Assembly: GCF_004346195.1 (NCBI RefSeq)
Contig: NZ_SMAK01000006.1
Coordinates: forward strand, 124,001-188,000
Length of the DNA stretch: 64,000 nucleotides
DNA from: Tepidamorphus gemmatus
Lineage (GTDB): Bacteria > Pseudomonadota > Alphaproteobacteria > Rhizobiales > Tepidamorphaceae
Direction: 5' to 3'
This document shows positions 36,793-47,321 of the stretch, piece by piece. The notes under the pieces were generated by a model. It worked only from the letters and a program-made list of their open reading frames with translations, ran no database searches and was not told where the DNA came from. The position numbers were made by a program, and so were the translations under genes. Each line of letters opens with the position of its first letter. The stretch's first letter is position 1.

Positions 36793-37169
36793 CAGCCGCC
36801 CGACCGGTGTTCGGCCGCCTTGCGCCGGTACTGGACAGCGATCATCAGGCCCTTCAGCGGCCGCAGCAGGCCGAGCGACAAGAGCAGGATCGCCGGCCCC
36901 CACAGGACGATGTGGACCCAGTAGGCGGGGCGCCAGGTGAACTCGACGAAGAAGGCCGCGGCGACGACGACGATGCCGACGATGAAGATCACGAAGACCG
37001 CCGGCCCGTCACCGGAGTCGATGAAGGAGTAGTCGAGCCCGCAGGTCTCGCAGCGCGGGGCGGTGGCGAGAAAGCCATCGAACAGACGGCCCTGGCCGCA
37101 GCGCGGACACCGCCCTGCCAGACCCGTCGACAGCGCGGATCGAGACGAATAGGCGTCGAACTCGTTCAT
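36792..37169 (-). CDS. DUF983 family membrane protein
   Basis: 125 residues. It opens with two CxxC pairs (RCPRCGQG and RCETCGLDYS), a small zinc-ribbon-like element, then DSGDGPAVFVIFIVG and two membrane helices. DUF983 genes are regularly found between ctaE and surf1 in Alphaproteobacteria, so a role in oxidase assembly is suspected. Translationally coupled to surf1. Its ribosome-binding region lies directly behind a terminator-like hairpin. Confidence 0.92.
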   Translation of the reverse strand: MNEFDAYSSRSALSTGLAGRCPRCGQGRLFDGFLATAPRCETCGLDYSFIDSGDGPAVFVIFIVGIVVVAAAFFVEFTWRPAYWVHIVLWGPAILLLSLGLLRPLKGLMIAVQYRRKAAEHRSGG

Positions 37170-37181
37170 CGAAGCCGAAAA

Positions 37182-37200
37182 GGGCGGCCCGTGGCCGCCC
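37182..37200 (-). terminator. Rho-independent terminator-like hairpin after ctaE
   Basis: On the minus strand GGGCGGCC, a 3-base loop, GGCCGCCC, then TTTT. This is the only hairpin I saw in the window with a T-run. It ends 13 bases before the DUF983 start, so it may attenuate DUF983-surf1 relative to ctaE. Confidence 0.65.
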
Positions 37201-37233
37201 CCCCCCGAAGCTGTGGCGGTGGGCCGGCAGGTC

Positions 37234-38070
37234 TCAGTAGACCTCGTGCGTGCCCGCCCCCCAGACATATATCGCCGCGAACAGGAACAGCCAGACCACG
37301 TCGACGAAATGCCAGTACCACGCTGCCGCCTCGAAACCGAAATGGTGGTTCGGCTTGAAGTGGCCGGCATAGACGCGCAGCAGGCAGACGATCAGGAAGA
37401 TCGTCCCGATCAGCACGTGTGCGCCATGGAAGCCGGTCGCCATGAAGAAGGTGGCGCCGTAGATATGGCCGCTGAAGGCGAATTCGGCGTGGGTGTACTC
37501 GAAGATCTGCACCATGGTGAACAGCACGCCGAGGGCAATCGTGCAGATCAGGCCCCACTTGACGCCGTTGCGGTCACCCTGCAGCAGCGCATGGTGCGCC
37601 CAGGTGACCGTGGTTCCCGAGGTCAGCAGGATCAGCGTATTGAGCAGCGGCAGGTGCCAGGGATCGAATGTCTCGATGCCGACCGGCGGCCAGACGCCGC
37701 CCGTCACCTCGACGCGGGAATACTGGGCGGCGGCATCCGGCCACAGCGCCACGTCGAAATAGGCCCAGAACCAGGCGACGAAGAACATCACCTCGGAGGC
37801 GATGAACAGGATCATCCCGTAGCGCAGGTGCAGCTGCACGACCGGCGTGTGGTAGCCGCCGTGCTCGGCCTCGTTGATGACGTCCCGCCACCAGGAGATC
37901 ATCGTGTAGAAGATGCCGAGCATGCCGACGATGAGCACCCAGGGGCCCATGTCGTGCATGAACATCACCATGCCTGTCGCCGCGACGAGGCCCGACAGGG
38001 CGCCGACGAACGGCCAGGGGCTCGGATCGACAAGATGGTAGTCGTGGTTCTTAGCGTGGGCGTCCGCCAT
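37234..38070 (-). CDS. ctaE: Cytochrome c oxidase subunit III
   Basis: 278 residues, seven membrane helices. Subunit III landmarks are HDYHLVDPSPWPFVGA at the start, FWAYFDVALWP, GTTVTWAHHALLQGDR, GFHGAHVLIGTIFL, and a C-terminal AWYWHFVDVVWLFLFAAIYVWG. It is the third core subunit of the aa3 oxidase. ATG 38070 has GAGGA upstream. Confidence 0.97.
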   Translation of the reverse strand: MADAHAKNHDYHLVDPSPWPFVGALSGLVAATGMVMFMHDMGPWVLIVGMLGIFYTMISWWRDVINEAEHGGYHTPVVQLHLRYGMILFIASEVMFFVAWFWAYFDVALWPDAAAQYSRVEVTGGVWPPVGIETFDPWHLPLLNTLILLTSGTTVTWAHHALLQGDRNGVKWGLICTIALGVLFTMVQIFEYTHAEFAFSGHIYGATFFMATGFHGAHVLIGTIFLIVCLLRVYAGHFKPNHHFGFEAAAWYWHFVDVVWLFLFAAIYVWGAGTHEVY

Positions 38071-38133
38071 GGTTCCTCGTCCCCTCGTCAGGTCGCGCCT
38101 CCGATTAGCGCGGCCTGCTCTGACTATCAAGCC

Positions 38134-38757
38134 TCACAGCCGGCCCGTTCCGGGCGCCGCCCGGTCGTCCGACGCTGCCGCGTACGGCCTGTCCGCCGAC
38201 CCGTCCGTCACCGGATAGAAGGTGTAGGACAGGGTGATCTCGCCGATGCCGCGGGCGTTCTTGTCCTCGACGATCGCCGGATCGACAAAGAACACCACGG
38301 GCATATCGACATCCTCACCAGGCGCCAGTGGCTGCTCGGTGAAGCAGAAGCACTCGATCTTGTTGAAGTAGATGCCCGCCGCCGGCGGTGACACGTTGAA
38401 CGTCGAGGTGCCGACCGTCGGCGCCGCGCCGAGATTGCGCGCATGGTAGGCGACCTGACCCGTCTCGCCGATGCGCAGGGTCATGGTACGGCGCTCGGGA
38501 CCGAAGCTCCACGGCAGGCTGCCCGCCACATTGGCATCGAAGCGGATGGTGATGGTGCGGTCGAGAACCGTGTCGGAGGCTGCCTCGGCGCGCTGCGTCG
38601 TGCCGCCATAGCCGGTGACCTGGCAGAACAGCCGGTAGAGCGGAACCGCGGCGTAGGCCATCGCGACCATGCCGGCGACGAGGATCGCAAGCGACAGCGC
38701 GACGCGCGCATTGGCGCGGCTGTTGCGGCGTCCGGGATCGGCGGACGGGTGCATCAT
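38134..38757 (-). CDS. ctaG: Cytochrome c oxidase assembly protein CtaG/Cox11
   Basis: 207 residues: one membrane helix (about 20-40) and a periplasmic immunoglobulin-like domain with the copper-binding pair C136-F-C138 (KIECFCFTEQ). GYGGTTQRAE and IYFNKIECFCF are Cox11 signatures. It delivers copper to the CuB centre of CtaD. It follows the small coxF-like gene by 10 bases. Confidence 0.96.
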   Translation of the reverse strand: MMHPSADPGRRNSRANARVALSLAILVAGMVAMAYAAVPLYRLFCQVTGYGGTTQRAEAASDTVLDRTITIRFDANVAGSLPWSFGPERRTMTLRIGETGQVAYHARNLGAAPTVGTSTFNVSPPAAGIYFNKIECFCFTEQPLAPGEDVDMPVVFFVDPAIVEDKNARGIGEITLSYTFYPVTDGSADRPYAAASDDRAAPGTGRL

Positions 38758-38767
38758 CGCCAGGTCC

Positions 38768-38935
38768 TCATATCGGTCTCTGCAGCACGCCCGGCCCGAG
38801 CCGGACCAGCGTGACCAGATAGAACAGGATCACCAGGCCGGCGAGCGCCAGGCCGATGGCGACGGAGCGGCGGCGGCGGCGGCGCTGCTGCTCCTCGGTG
38901 AGGACGATTCCGTCTTCGGGCGTGTTGCCGGTCAT
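38768..38935 (-). CDS. CoxF-like small membrane protein of the cytochrome oxidase operon (55 aa)
   Basis: A 55-residue protein: acidic N-terminus (MTGNTPEDGIVLTEEQQ), a run of six arginines, and a single membrane helix (VAIGLALAGLVILFYLVTLV) ending RLGPGVLQRPI. The small gene between ctaB and ctaG is a conserved feature of alphaproteobacterial cta operons, usually called CoxF or cytochrome c oxidase assembly protein. It starts 3 bases after ctaB and ends 10 bases before ctaG, so it belongs to the operon. It is too short for many gene finders. Confidence 0.85.
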   Translation of the reverse strand: MTGNTPEDGIVLTEEQQRRRRRRSVAIGLALAGLVILFYLVTLVRLGPGVLQRPI

Positions 38936-38938
38936 CCG

Positions 38939-39874
38939 TCACGCTCCGATCGCCGGAAGACCCGCGAGCCGCTCGGCAAGCAGTGCCGCAAACAGGGCGA
39001 ACAGATACAGGATCGAGAACCCGAACAGCCGTCTGGCGACCGGCCCGACCACCTGACCACCGCCCCACCGCAGTCTCCAGGCAAGGCGCAGAAAGATCGC
39101 GCCAAGGCCCGCGGCGACGGCCAGATACAGCCAGCCGGCGAACCCGAGACCGGCCGGCACCAGACCGAGCATCACCAGGATCAGCGCGTAGACGAAGATC
39201 TGCCGACGGGTCTCGTCGATACCGGCCACCACCGGCAGCATCGGCACGCCTACGCGCGCGTAGTCGCCCGAGCGCACCAGCGCCAGCGCCCAGAAATGCG
39301 GCGGCGTCCAGAAGAAGATGATCGCGAACAGCACCAGCGGCTCGAGTGAAATCTGGCCCGTCGCCGCCGCCCAGGCGATGACCGGCGGGAAGGCTCCGGC
39401 AGCGCCGCCGATGACGATGTTGTGCGGTGTCGAACGCTTCAGCCACATCGTGTAGACGACGGCATAGAAGAAGATGGTGAAGGCGAGCAGCCCCGCCGCC
39501 AGCCAGTTGGTCGCCAGACCCAGCACCACAACGGAGACGGCGGACAGGACGAGACCGAACGACAGCGCCTCGCTGGGCTCGACCGCGCCCGTCGGGATCG
39601 GCCGCTCGCGGGTGCGAACCATCACCCGGTCGATGTCCGCGTCGTACCACATGTTCAGCGCCCCGGCCGCGCCGGCGCCCACCGCGATCGCGAGGATCGT
39701 GGCGAAGGCGATCACAGGGTGCGGCACGGTGGGGGCGAGCGCGAGGCCGACGACCGCCGTGAACACCACCAGCGACATCACCCGCGGCTTCAGCAGCGCG
39801 ACGAAATCGCCGACGCCGCCGCGCCCCACGAGCTCGGAGGCGGTCGCGTCAAGGTTCAGTCTGGCATCGCTCAT
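38939..39874 (-). CDS. ctaB: Protoheme IX farnesyltransferase (heme O synthase)
   Basis: 311 residues, UbiA superfamily, nine predicted helices. The first Asp-rich motif is [19 protein letters not shown], and [20 protein letters not shown] is the second family signature. It farnesylates heme b to heme O for the aa3 oxidase. Follows ctaD after 66 bases that contain a GC-rich hairpin. Confidence 0.96.
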   Translation of the reverse strand: MSDARLNLDATASELVGRGGVGDFVALLKPRVMSLVVFTAVVGLALAPTVPHPVIAFATILAIAVGAGAAGALNMWYDADIDRVMVRTRERPIPTGAVEPSEALSFGLVLSAVSVVVLGLATNWLAAGLLAFTIFFYAVVYTMWLKRSTPHNIVIGGAAGAFPPVIAWAAATGQISLEPLVLFAIIFFWTPPHFWALALVRSGDYARVGVPMLPVVAGIDETRRQIFVYALILVMLGLVPAGLGFAGWLYLAVAAGLGAIFLRLAWRLRWGGGQVVGPVARRLFGFSILYLFALFAALLAERLAGLPAIGA

Positions 39875-39906
39875 CGGGCGTCGGGGTCCGTCCGGAGGTC
39901 ATCTGG

Positions 39907-39931
39907 TGCCGCCGGCCCGGGGCCGGCGGCA
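39907..39931 (-). terminator. GC-rich hairpin between ctaD and ctaB
   Basis: TGCCGCCGGCC / GGCCGGCGGCA, a perfect 11-bp stem with a 3-base loop, ten bases past the ctaD stop. There is no T-run. It may stabilise the ctaCD mRNA or reduce transcription into the assembly genes. Confidence 0.55.
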
Positions 39932-39940
39932 GCGGCTGCC

Positions 39941-41548
<1,608 letters not shown>

Positions 41549-41581
41549 TCAGTCCCTGTTGTCCCGTGTTCCGCCCGAAGC

Positions 41582-42415
41582 TCAGTCCGTCACCCGCAGG
41601 CTGGCGACTGCGCTGCCGCCCTTGCCGAGCGACGCCGTCTGCTCCTGGATCCAGGCCTCGTACTCCTCCTGCGTCACCACCCGGACGGCGATCGGCATGA
41701 AGGCGTGATCGCGGCCGCACAGTTCCGAGCACTGCCCGTAATAGACGCCGGTCTTCTCGGCGCGGAACCAGGTCTCGTTCATCCGGCCCGGCACGGCATC
41801 TACCTTCGAGCCGAACGAGGGAATCGTCCAGGAGTGGATGACGCCCATCGGATCGGCGGTCACCAGAAGCTTCACCACCTTGCCGACCGGCACGACCATC
41901 TCGTTGTCGACCGCCAGCAGTCGCGGCTGGCCGGGCTGCAGCTCGTCGTCGGTCAGCATCAGCGAATCGAAGCTGATGCCGTGGTCGGGATATTCGTAGC
42001 TCCAGTACCACTGGTAGCCGGTGGTCTTGATCGTGACGTCGGGCTCCGGGGTCTCCATCTGAAAGTAGAGCAGCCGGAACGACGGGATGGCGATGATCAC
42101 CAGGATCAGCACGGGGATGACCGTCCAGGCGACCTCGAGCAGCGTGTTGTGCGAGGTGCGCGAGGGTACGGGATTGCGCGCCGCGTTGAAGCGCAGGATG
42201 CAGTATGTCAGCAGCGCCAGGACGAACAGCACGATCAGCGTGATGATGACCAGCAGCATGTTGTGGAAGCTGATGATCGACTCCATCACCGGCGAACCCG
42301 CCGGCTGGAGACCGAGCTGCCAGTCGCGCGGCTGCTGCGCCAGCGCCGCCGTCGCCGCCGTCGCCATTGCCGAGGCGGTTGCCAGAACCGCGGCGAAACG
42401 CCGTGTCGAAGCCAT
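41582..42415 (-). CDS. ctaC: Cytochrome c oxidase subunit II
   Basis: 277 residues: signal peptide (about 1-26, ALAQ), two membrane helices, and a cupredoxin domain with the CuA site CSELCGRDHAFMP. It accepts electrons from cytochrome c. First gene of the oxidase operon. In the 283-base divergent gap upstream a TTGCCG followed 17-18 bases later by an A/T-rich ATTTTAA (near 42510-42535, minus strand) could be its promoter. Confidence 0.98.
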   Translation of the reverse strand: MASTRRFAAVLATASAMATAATAALAQQPRDWQLGLQPAGSPVMESIISFHNMLLVIITLIVLFVLALLTYCILRFNAARNPVPSRTSHNTLLEVAWTVIPVLILVIIAIPSFRLLYFQMETPEPDVTIKTTGYQWYWSYEYPDHGISFDSLMLTDDELQPGQPRLLAVDNEMVVPVGKVVKLLVTADPMGVIHSWTIPSFGSKVDAVPGRMNETWFRAEKTGVYYGQCSELCGRDHAFMPIAVRVVTQEEYEAWIQEQTASLGKGGSAVASLRVTD

Positions 42416-42615
42416 CTAGAGTCGCTCCCTTGCCCTTGCTTCCGGCTGCCCGTCACTGCCCCTTCCGCACATGGCGCGATCGACGATGCGGGGGGCAGGA
42501 GCGGGCCTGCCTTAAAATCACACTTCCGCCATGCTCGGCAATGACCTTGCCCAGCTTCCGGCGCGACAAATTTCCGCACGGCGCGTTGCCCGGTACCCGA
42601 CTGTCGGGGAGCCGC

Positions 42616-42643
42616 TTGACAGGTTCGGGGCGTTTGCTACGCA
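42616..42643 (+). promoter_or_regulatory. Candidate promoter of the IalB-like gene
   Basis: CTTGACA with the -35 hexamer at 42616-42621, then 16 bases to TACGCA at 42638-42643. It lies 56 bases before the ATG of the IalB-like gene, within the 283-base gap that separates it from ctaC. The -10 match is weak. Confidence 0.35.
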
Positions 42644-42698
42644 CCACGCCAGATGCCCGGCGCGCAGGCGCAGGCGCAACAGCGAAGGACGACCGAAC

Positions 42699-43238
42699 AT
42701 GGCACACGGATCTGGGCCGGATCGGACGGCGACGTTTCGCCGCAGGCTGATCGCGGCTGCCGGACTGGCAGGGGCGGGATTGATGGGAATGCTCGCGCCC
42801 GCGGCGGCGCAGGGCGAACTCAAGACCCAGTACGGCGACTGGCAGATTCGCTGCGACACGCCGCCCGGCGCGCAGAATCAGCAATGCGCCCTGATCCAGA
42901 GCGTGACCGCCGAGGACCGTCAGAATGTCGGGCTGACCGTCATCGTGCTGAAGACGGCCGACGGGCGCGACCACATCCTCAGGGTGTTGGCGCCGCTCGG
43001 CGTGCTGCTGCCAACCGGCCTCGGGCTGAAGATCGACGACAAGGATATCGGGCGGGCGCAGTTCATCCGCTGCCTGCCGAATGGCTGCGTCGCCGAGGTG
43101 ATCATCGACGAGGAGCTGGTCAGGACGCTCGAGGGCGGCAATCTGGCGACCTTCATCATCTTCCAGACGCCGGAGGAAGGCATCGGCATCCCGATGTCGC
43201 TCGGCGGCTTCACCGAGGGCTACGCAGCCCTGCCGTGA
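42699..43238 (+). CDS. Invasion-associated locus B (IalB) family protein
   Basis: 179 residues from ATG 42699 (GAAGGA upstream). A signal peptide with a twin-arginine-like start (FRRRLIAAAGLAGAGL) ends APAAAQ. The domain begins LKTQYGDWQIRCDTPPG and has the family pattern of two cysteine pairs (RCDTPPGAQNQQC and RCLPNGCVAEV), which probably form disulfides. Despite its name the family is common in free-living Alphaproteobacteria; its function is unclear. Confidence 0.92.
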   Translation: MAHGSGPDRTATFRRRLIAAAGLAGAGLMGMLAPAAAQGELKTQYGDWQIRCDTPPGAQNQQCALIQSVTAEDRQNVGLTVIVLKTADGRDHILRVLAPLGVLLPTGLGLKIDDKDIGRAQFIRCLPNGCVAEVIIDEELVRTLEGGNLATFIIFQTPEEGIGIPMSLGGFTEGYAALP

Positions 43239-43269
43239 CCTGACGGCCAATCAACGGAAAGGGTTCGTG

Positions 43270-43881
43270 ATGGGACGGATTGCCGACGAGGCTGCGCTGC
43301 GGGCGATCTACGGCGAGCCGAGCACGGTCGCCGTCGGCAAGCAGCTCGACCGGCTCGATGCCCATTGCCGCGCCTTCATCGCGTTGTCGCCGTTCTGCGT
43401 GGTCGCCACGCAAGGGCCGGACGGCCTCGGCGATGCGACACCGCGCGGCGATGCGCCCGGCTTCGTCGGAGTGCTCGATGAGCGGACCGTGGCGCTGCCC
43501 GACCGGCCAGGTAACCGACGGCTCGACACGATCACCAACGTCCTCGGGAATCCGGGTGTCGGCCTGCTGTTCCTGATCCCGGGATTCGACGACACGCTCC
43601 GCGTCAACGGCATCGCCGAGATCCGCGACGACGAGGACCTCCGCCAGCGGTTCGCTGTTGCGGACAAGCTGCCCGCGACCGTGATGCTGGTGCATGTGCG
43701 AGAGGCCTACCTGCACTGCGCCAAGGCGTTCATCCGCTCCAGACTGTGGGATCCTGCGGGGCGCGTCGAACGGTCGCGGCTGCCGAGCCTCGGCCAGATG
43801 ATCAAGGATCAGGTCAACGGCGAGATCACCGTTCCCGATGACGCCGAGCTCGCCGCGCTCTACCGCAACGAACTGTACTGA
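43270..43881 (+). CDS. Pyridoxamine 5'-phosphate oxidase-family FMN-binding protein (MSMEG_1061-like)
   Basis: 203 residues from ATG 43270 (GGAAAGGG upstream; a GTG sits one codon earlier). Split-barrel flavin fold: FCVVATQGPDGLGDATPRGDAPGFV, LPDRPGNRRLDTITNVLGNPGVGLLF and LRVNGIAEI match the MSMEG_1061 type. The final NGEITVPDDAELAALYRNELY is also typical. Probably a flavin-dependent oxidoreductase; the substrate is unknown. It starts 31 bases after the IalB-like gene. Confidence 0.9.
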   Translation: MGRIADEAALRAIYGEPSTVAVGKQLDRLDAHCRAFIALSPFCVVATQGPDGLGDATPRGDAPGFVGVLDERTVALPDRPGNRRLDTITNVLGNPGVGLLFLIPGFDDTLRVNGIAEIRDDEDLRQRFAVADKLPATVMLVHVREAYLHCAKAFIRSRLWDPAGRVERSRLPSLGQMIKDQVNGEITVPDDAELAALYRNELY

Positions 43882-43973
43882 GCTGCGCGGCACCCGCGAC
43901 GGTGGAAATCCGCGCTCCGCGGGATTATCTAGCGCAGTTGCCGGCATCGGCCGGCAAGGGCCAGGCTCACGGG

Positions 43974-44210
43974 ATGATGAACCGCTACGAACGACCGACC
44001 GCGCAGGGTGAGGCCGTGATCCAGTATCTGGACGGCGACTACCGCCTGCTGAAGCCCGGCGCCTATGTGCGCTGCGCGGTCACCGGCAAGCAGATCCCGC
44101 TGGCCGAGTTGCGCTACTGGAGCGTCGAGCGCCAGGAGGCCTATGCCGGGCCGGAGATCGCCGCACAGGTCTACGAGGAGAAGCTGCGGCGCCGGCCGGC
44201 CGGATCCTGA
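43974..44210 (+). CDS. DUF2093 family protein
   Basis: 78 residues. MMNRYERPTAQGEAVIQYLDGDY starts the family-conserved part, and KPGAYVRCAVTGKQIPL with LRYWSVERQEAYAGPE are its signatures. A DUF2093 gene next to lpxK is a conserved layout in Hyphomicrobiales. Function unknown. An in-frame upstream ATG (43902) would add unlike sequence and is not used. Confidence 0.92.
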   Translation: MMNRYERPTAQGEAVIQYLDGDYRLLKPGAYVRCAVTGKQIPLAELRYWSVERQEAYAGPEIAAQVYEEKLRRRPAGS

Positions 44211-44295
44211 TCGCCCGCCCCGCCCGGCAGCAGCGGGGTCACCCACCGCGGCCCGGCGCCCGGAAGCGCCGCCGATCCGAGCAAGCGCATGGCCG

Positions 44296-45321
44296 TCACA
44301 TGGCTCGCGGCGACGTCAGGCGGGCGTTCAGCAGGGCATGCAGCGCGATTGCCGAGGGCTCGTCGAGGGCGAGCGTGACCGGAACCGCCACGGCAGCATC
44401 GGCAAGCGCCTTCAGGGCGCCGGACACCGGGGCGCCCAGCCGGACACGATCCTTTTCCGTGGTCACCGGGATCGCGCCGCTGCGCCGGAGGATCGCGAGG
44501 AGGCCGCGCGCATCGGCCTCGCTGAAGCGATGATGGTCCGGGAAGCCCCTCGCCTCCAGCACCTTCGCGCCGATGTCGCCCAGGGTGGCGAAGAATTTCT
44601 CCGGCCGGCCGATACCGGCAAAGGCGACGACCGGCCGAGCTGCAAGGGCGGTGGCCATCGCCGCATCCGGCCGGAGCACCCCGCGCAGCACCGTCAGACC
44701 GCGTGCACGCGCCATCGCCGCGACCTGTTCGCCCGGTTCGCCGGCACCGACGATGATCACCGCCTGCGCACGGGACAGCTGCGGGCCGAGCGGCAGCCGC
44801 AGCGGACCTGCCGGCAGGCACCAGCCGTTGCCGATCCCGTAGCCACCATCGATGACCAGCAGCGACAGATCCTTGGCGAGCCCCGGGTTCTGGAAACCGT
44901 CGTCCATGACGACGACATCGCCCAGCGTGGCCGCCAGACCGGCCCCGGCCGTCCGGTCGGGCGACACGACCACCGGCGCGTGCCGGGCGAGCAACAGCGG
45001 TTCGTCGCCGACCTCCGCGGCACCATGGACGGCGGCATCCACGACTGTCGGCTGCGCGACATTGGCGCCATATCCCCGGCTGAGGAACACCGGGCGTCGG
45101 CCGAGCGCCGCGAGCAGCCGGGCGATCAGGATCGCGGCCGGGGTCTTGCCCGACCCGCCGACCGTCGGATTTCCGACGCAGACGACCGGGACCGGCGCTC
45201 GTGCGGTCGGCGGACGGGCGAACCGACGGCCGGCGATCGCCGCATAGGGCAGCGACAGCGGCCACAGACAGGCGGCGCGCCAGTCCGGCCGCGGGCCGCT
45301 CCAGAAGCGGGGCGCCCGCAC
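44296..45321 (-). CDS. lpxK: Tetraacyldisaccharide 4'-kinase
   Basis: 341 residues from GTG 45321. An N-terminal membrane-associated helix is followed by the P-loop GNPTVGGSGKTP at 50-61, FLSRGYGANV, VVMDDGFQNPGLAKDLSLLVID and FAGIGRPEKFF. It phosphorylates the lipid A precursor at the inner membrane. Starts 4 bases after waaA; no ATG fits the conserved start MRAPRFW. Confidence 0.96.
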   Translation of the reverse strand: MRAPRFWSGPRPDWRAACLWPLSLPYAAIAGRRFARPPTARAPVPVVCVGNPTVGGSGKTPAAILIARLLAALGRRPVFLSRGYGANVAQPTVVDAAVHGAAEVGDEPLLLARHAPVVVSPDRTAGAGLAATLGDVVVMDDGFQNPGLAKDLSLLVIDGGYGIGNGWCLPAGPLRLPLGPQLSRAQAVIIVGAGEPGEQVAAMARARGLTVLRGVLRPDAAMATALAARPVVAFAGIGRPEKFFATLGDIGAKVLEARGFPDHHRFSEADARGLLAILRRSGAIPVTTEKDRVRLGAPVSGALKALADAAVAVPVTLALDEPSAIALHALLNARLTSPRAM

Positions 45322-45325
45322 TGCG

Positions 45326-46630
45326 CTACTCCCGCGCCATGGCGAGGAGCAGCGGGTCGAGAGCCGTGACCACGCGGTCGAGGGCACCGGCGAAGGCGGC
45401 GACGGCGCGGCGCGCCGCATCGGCCCGCAGCGCCGCCGAGGCCGGTGTCTCGATGAGCCGTTGCACCTTGCTGGCCAGGTCGATCGCGCTGGTAACGAGC
45501 TCGGCGCCGCCGGCAGCCTGAAGTGCCGCATAGACCTCGGCAAAATTGCCGATATGCGGCCCATGCAGGATGGCGGTGGACAGCTTGGCAGGCTCGATCG
45601 GGTTCTGCCCGCCGTGGCGGACCAGCGAGCCGCCCATGAATGCGACCGGCGCGAGCGCATAGACGAGACCGAGTTCGCCGATGGTGTCGACGACATAGAC
45701 GTCGATTTCCGGCCCCGGCAGTGCCCCCGACGACCGCAGCATGGCCGACAGGCCACGCGCAGCGGCAGCAGCGACGATGTCGGAGCCGCGTTCGGGGTGG
45801 CGGGGCGCGACGATTGCCAGCATGCCCGGGTGCCGCTCGCGCAGCAGCCGCTCGGCATCGAGCACCGCCTCATCCTCGCCGGGGTGGATGCTGGCCACCG
45901 CCCAGCGCGGACGGTCGCGCAGGACTGCCCTCAGTCGGCCGAGCTCCACCGCCGAGGCGCGTGGCGGCGGCACGTCGTACTTGAGGTTGCCCGTCCAGCA
46001 GACCGGCCCGGCGCCGAGCTCGACCAGGCGCCCGGCGTCGAGCTCTGATTGGGCCAGGCACAAGTCGAAGCGCCCGAGCAGCGTCCGGGCCATGCCCGGC
46101 GCCCGCCCCTGCCAGCGCCGGAACGAGCGGTCGGACATCCGCGCGTTGACCAGGGCCAGGGAAGCTCCGAAAGCCCCGGTCTCAAGGATCATGTTGGGCC
46201 AGAGCTCGGATTCGACGAACACCGCCAGCCCAGGCCGCCAATGATCCAGAAAGCGTCGGACGAAGCGACGGGCATCGAGCGGCGCGTACTGATGCACGGC
46301 ATGGTCGCCGAGCCGGGCTGCAGCGAGGCGGGCGGAGGTCACCGTCCCCGTCGTCAGCACCACCGACACGGCGTGACGGGCGATGATGGCGTCGATCAGC
46401 GGCAGCACGGAGACGGTCTCGCCGACGCTCGCCGCATGTACCCAGACGAGCGGTCCGGGCGGACGATCGACGGTCGCGATGCCGTAGCGTTCGCTGCGCC
46501 GTCGCGGATCTTCCTTGCCGCGCCGGGTCCGCCAACCGAGAATCGGACCGGCCAGCGGATCGGCGAGGGCGGTCGCCGCGCGATAGACGATCAGCAGGGG
46601 CGAGCGGCCGGTTTCAACGGGCGGGGCCAT
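45326..46630 (-). CDS. waaA: 3-deoxy-D-manno-octulosonic acid transferase (Kdo transferase)
   Basis: 434 residues with an N-terminal membrane anchor and two Rossmann-like domains: WVHAASVGETVSVLPLI, FVESELWPNMIL, CWTGNLKYDVPPP, HPGEDEAVLDAERLL and the C-terminal FMGGSLVRHGGQNPIEPA, which binds CMP-Kdo. It adds Kdo to lipid A. ATG 46630 lies 17 bases inside the upstream DUF374 gene. Confidence 0.97.
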   Translation of the reverse strand: MAPPVETGRSPLLIVYRAATALADPLAGPILGWRTRRGKEDPRRRSERYGIATVDRPPGPLVWVHAASVGETVSVLPLIDAIIARHAVSVVLTTGTVTSARLAAARLGDHAVHQYAPLDARRFVRRFLDHWRPGLAVFVESELWPNMILETGAFGASLALVNARMSDRSFRRWQGRAPGMARTLLGRFDLCLAQSELDAGRLVELGAGPVCWTGNLKYDVPPPRASAVELGRLRAVLRDRPRWAVASIHPGEDEAVLDAERLLRERHPGMLAIVAPRHPERGSDIVAAAAARGLSAMLRSSGALPGPEIDVYVVDTIGELGLVYALAPVAFMGGSLVRHGGQNPIEPAKLSTAILHGPHIGNFAEVYAALQAAGGAELVTSAIDLASKVQRLIETPASAALRADAARRAVAAFAGALDRVVTALDPLLLAMARE

Positions 46631-47306
46631 CGACGATCTCGTAGGCACGGGCCGTGCAGGCCTCGAGGGCCTGCTCGACGGCCAGCCGGGCCGCTTCGAG
46701 CCCGTCGCGGTCGGCATCGGCGGCCACGAAGATGGGATCTCCGGCGACGGCGGCTCCGGGGCCGAACGGCAGATTGACCGCCGCCCTGTCCCAGCTGCGC
46801 ATAACCTTGCGATAGCGGGTGGCGATGGCGACCGGGACGATCGGCCGTCCCGATTGCTGGGCCAGCTTGACGACACCGAGCCCGCAGCGGCGCGAGATCT
46901 TCGGCACGTCGGCGGTCAGCGCCACGTTGATGCCCTGCTCGAGCGACTGCAGCATGGCGCGGAAGGCGGTTGCGCCACCCTTGACGTGGAACTTGCCCTT
47001 GGTGTCGCCGGAGCCGCGGATTGTGCCGATGCCAAGACGCTCGGCCGCCTGGGCATTGATCTCTCCATCGCGGTGACGCGAGATCAGCACCCTGGCGCGA
47101 TGGTACGGCCGCTTGATGAACGGCGTCAGGAAATGCTGTCCATGCCAGAATGCCAGGATCACCGGCTGTTCGCGATCGATCCGCTCGTAGATGTCGGGCG
47201 GTTCGATGGTGAATCGGCTGGTCCGGTAGACCAGCTTCAGATAGGCGGCGATCAGCACACCCGCCGCAACCTGGACCGACCGGGCGGACGTGATCCGCTT
47301 CAGCAT
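46614..47306 (-). CDS. Lysophospholipid acyltransferase family protein (DUF374)
   Basis: 230 residues: a hydrophobic N-terminal helix, then VILAFWHGQHFL with the acyltransferase His, RDGEINAQAAERLGIGTIRGSG and IVPVAIATRYRKVMRSWDRA. DUF374 proteins lie next to waaA and msbA in many Hyphomicrobiales and probably add an acyl chain to lipid A or a related lipid. Fifteen bases after the MsbA-type gene. Confidence 0.93.
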   Translation of the reverse strand: MLKRITSARSVQVAAGVLIAAYLKLVYRTSRFTIEPPDIYERIDREQPVILAFWHGQHFLTPFIKRPYHRARVLISRHRDGEINAQAAERLGIGTIRGSGDTKGKFHVKGGATAFRAMLQSLEQGINVALTADVPKISRRCGLGVVKLAQQSGRPIVPVAIATRYRKVMRSWDRAAVNLPFGPGAAVAGDPIFVAADADRDGLEAARLAVEQALEACTARAYEIVDGPAR

Positions 47307-47321
47307 CGCTCCGCGCCGGAC

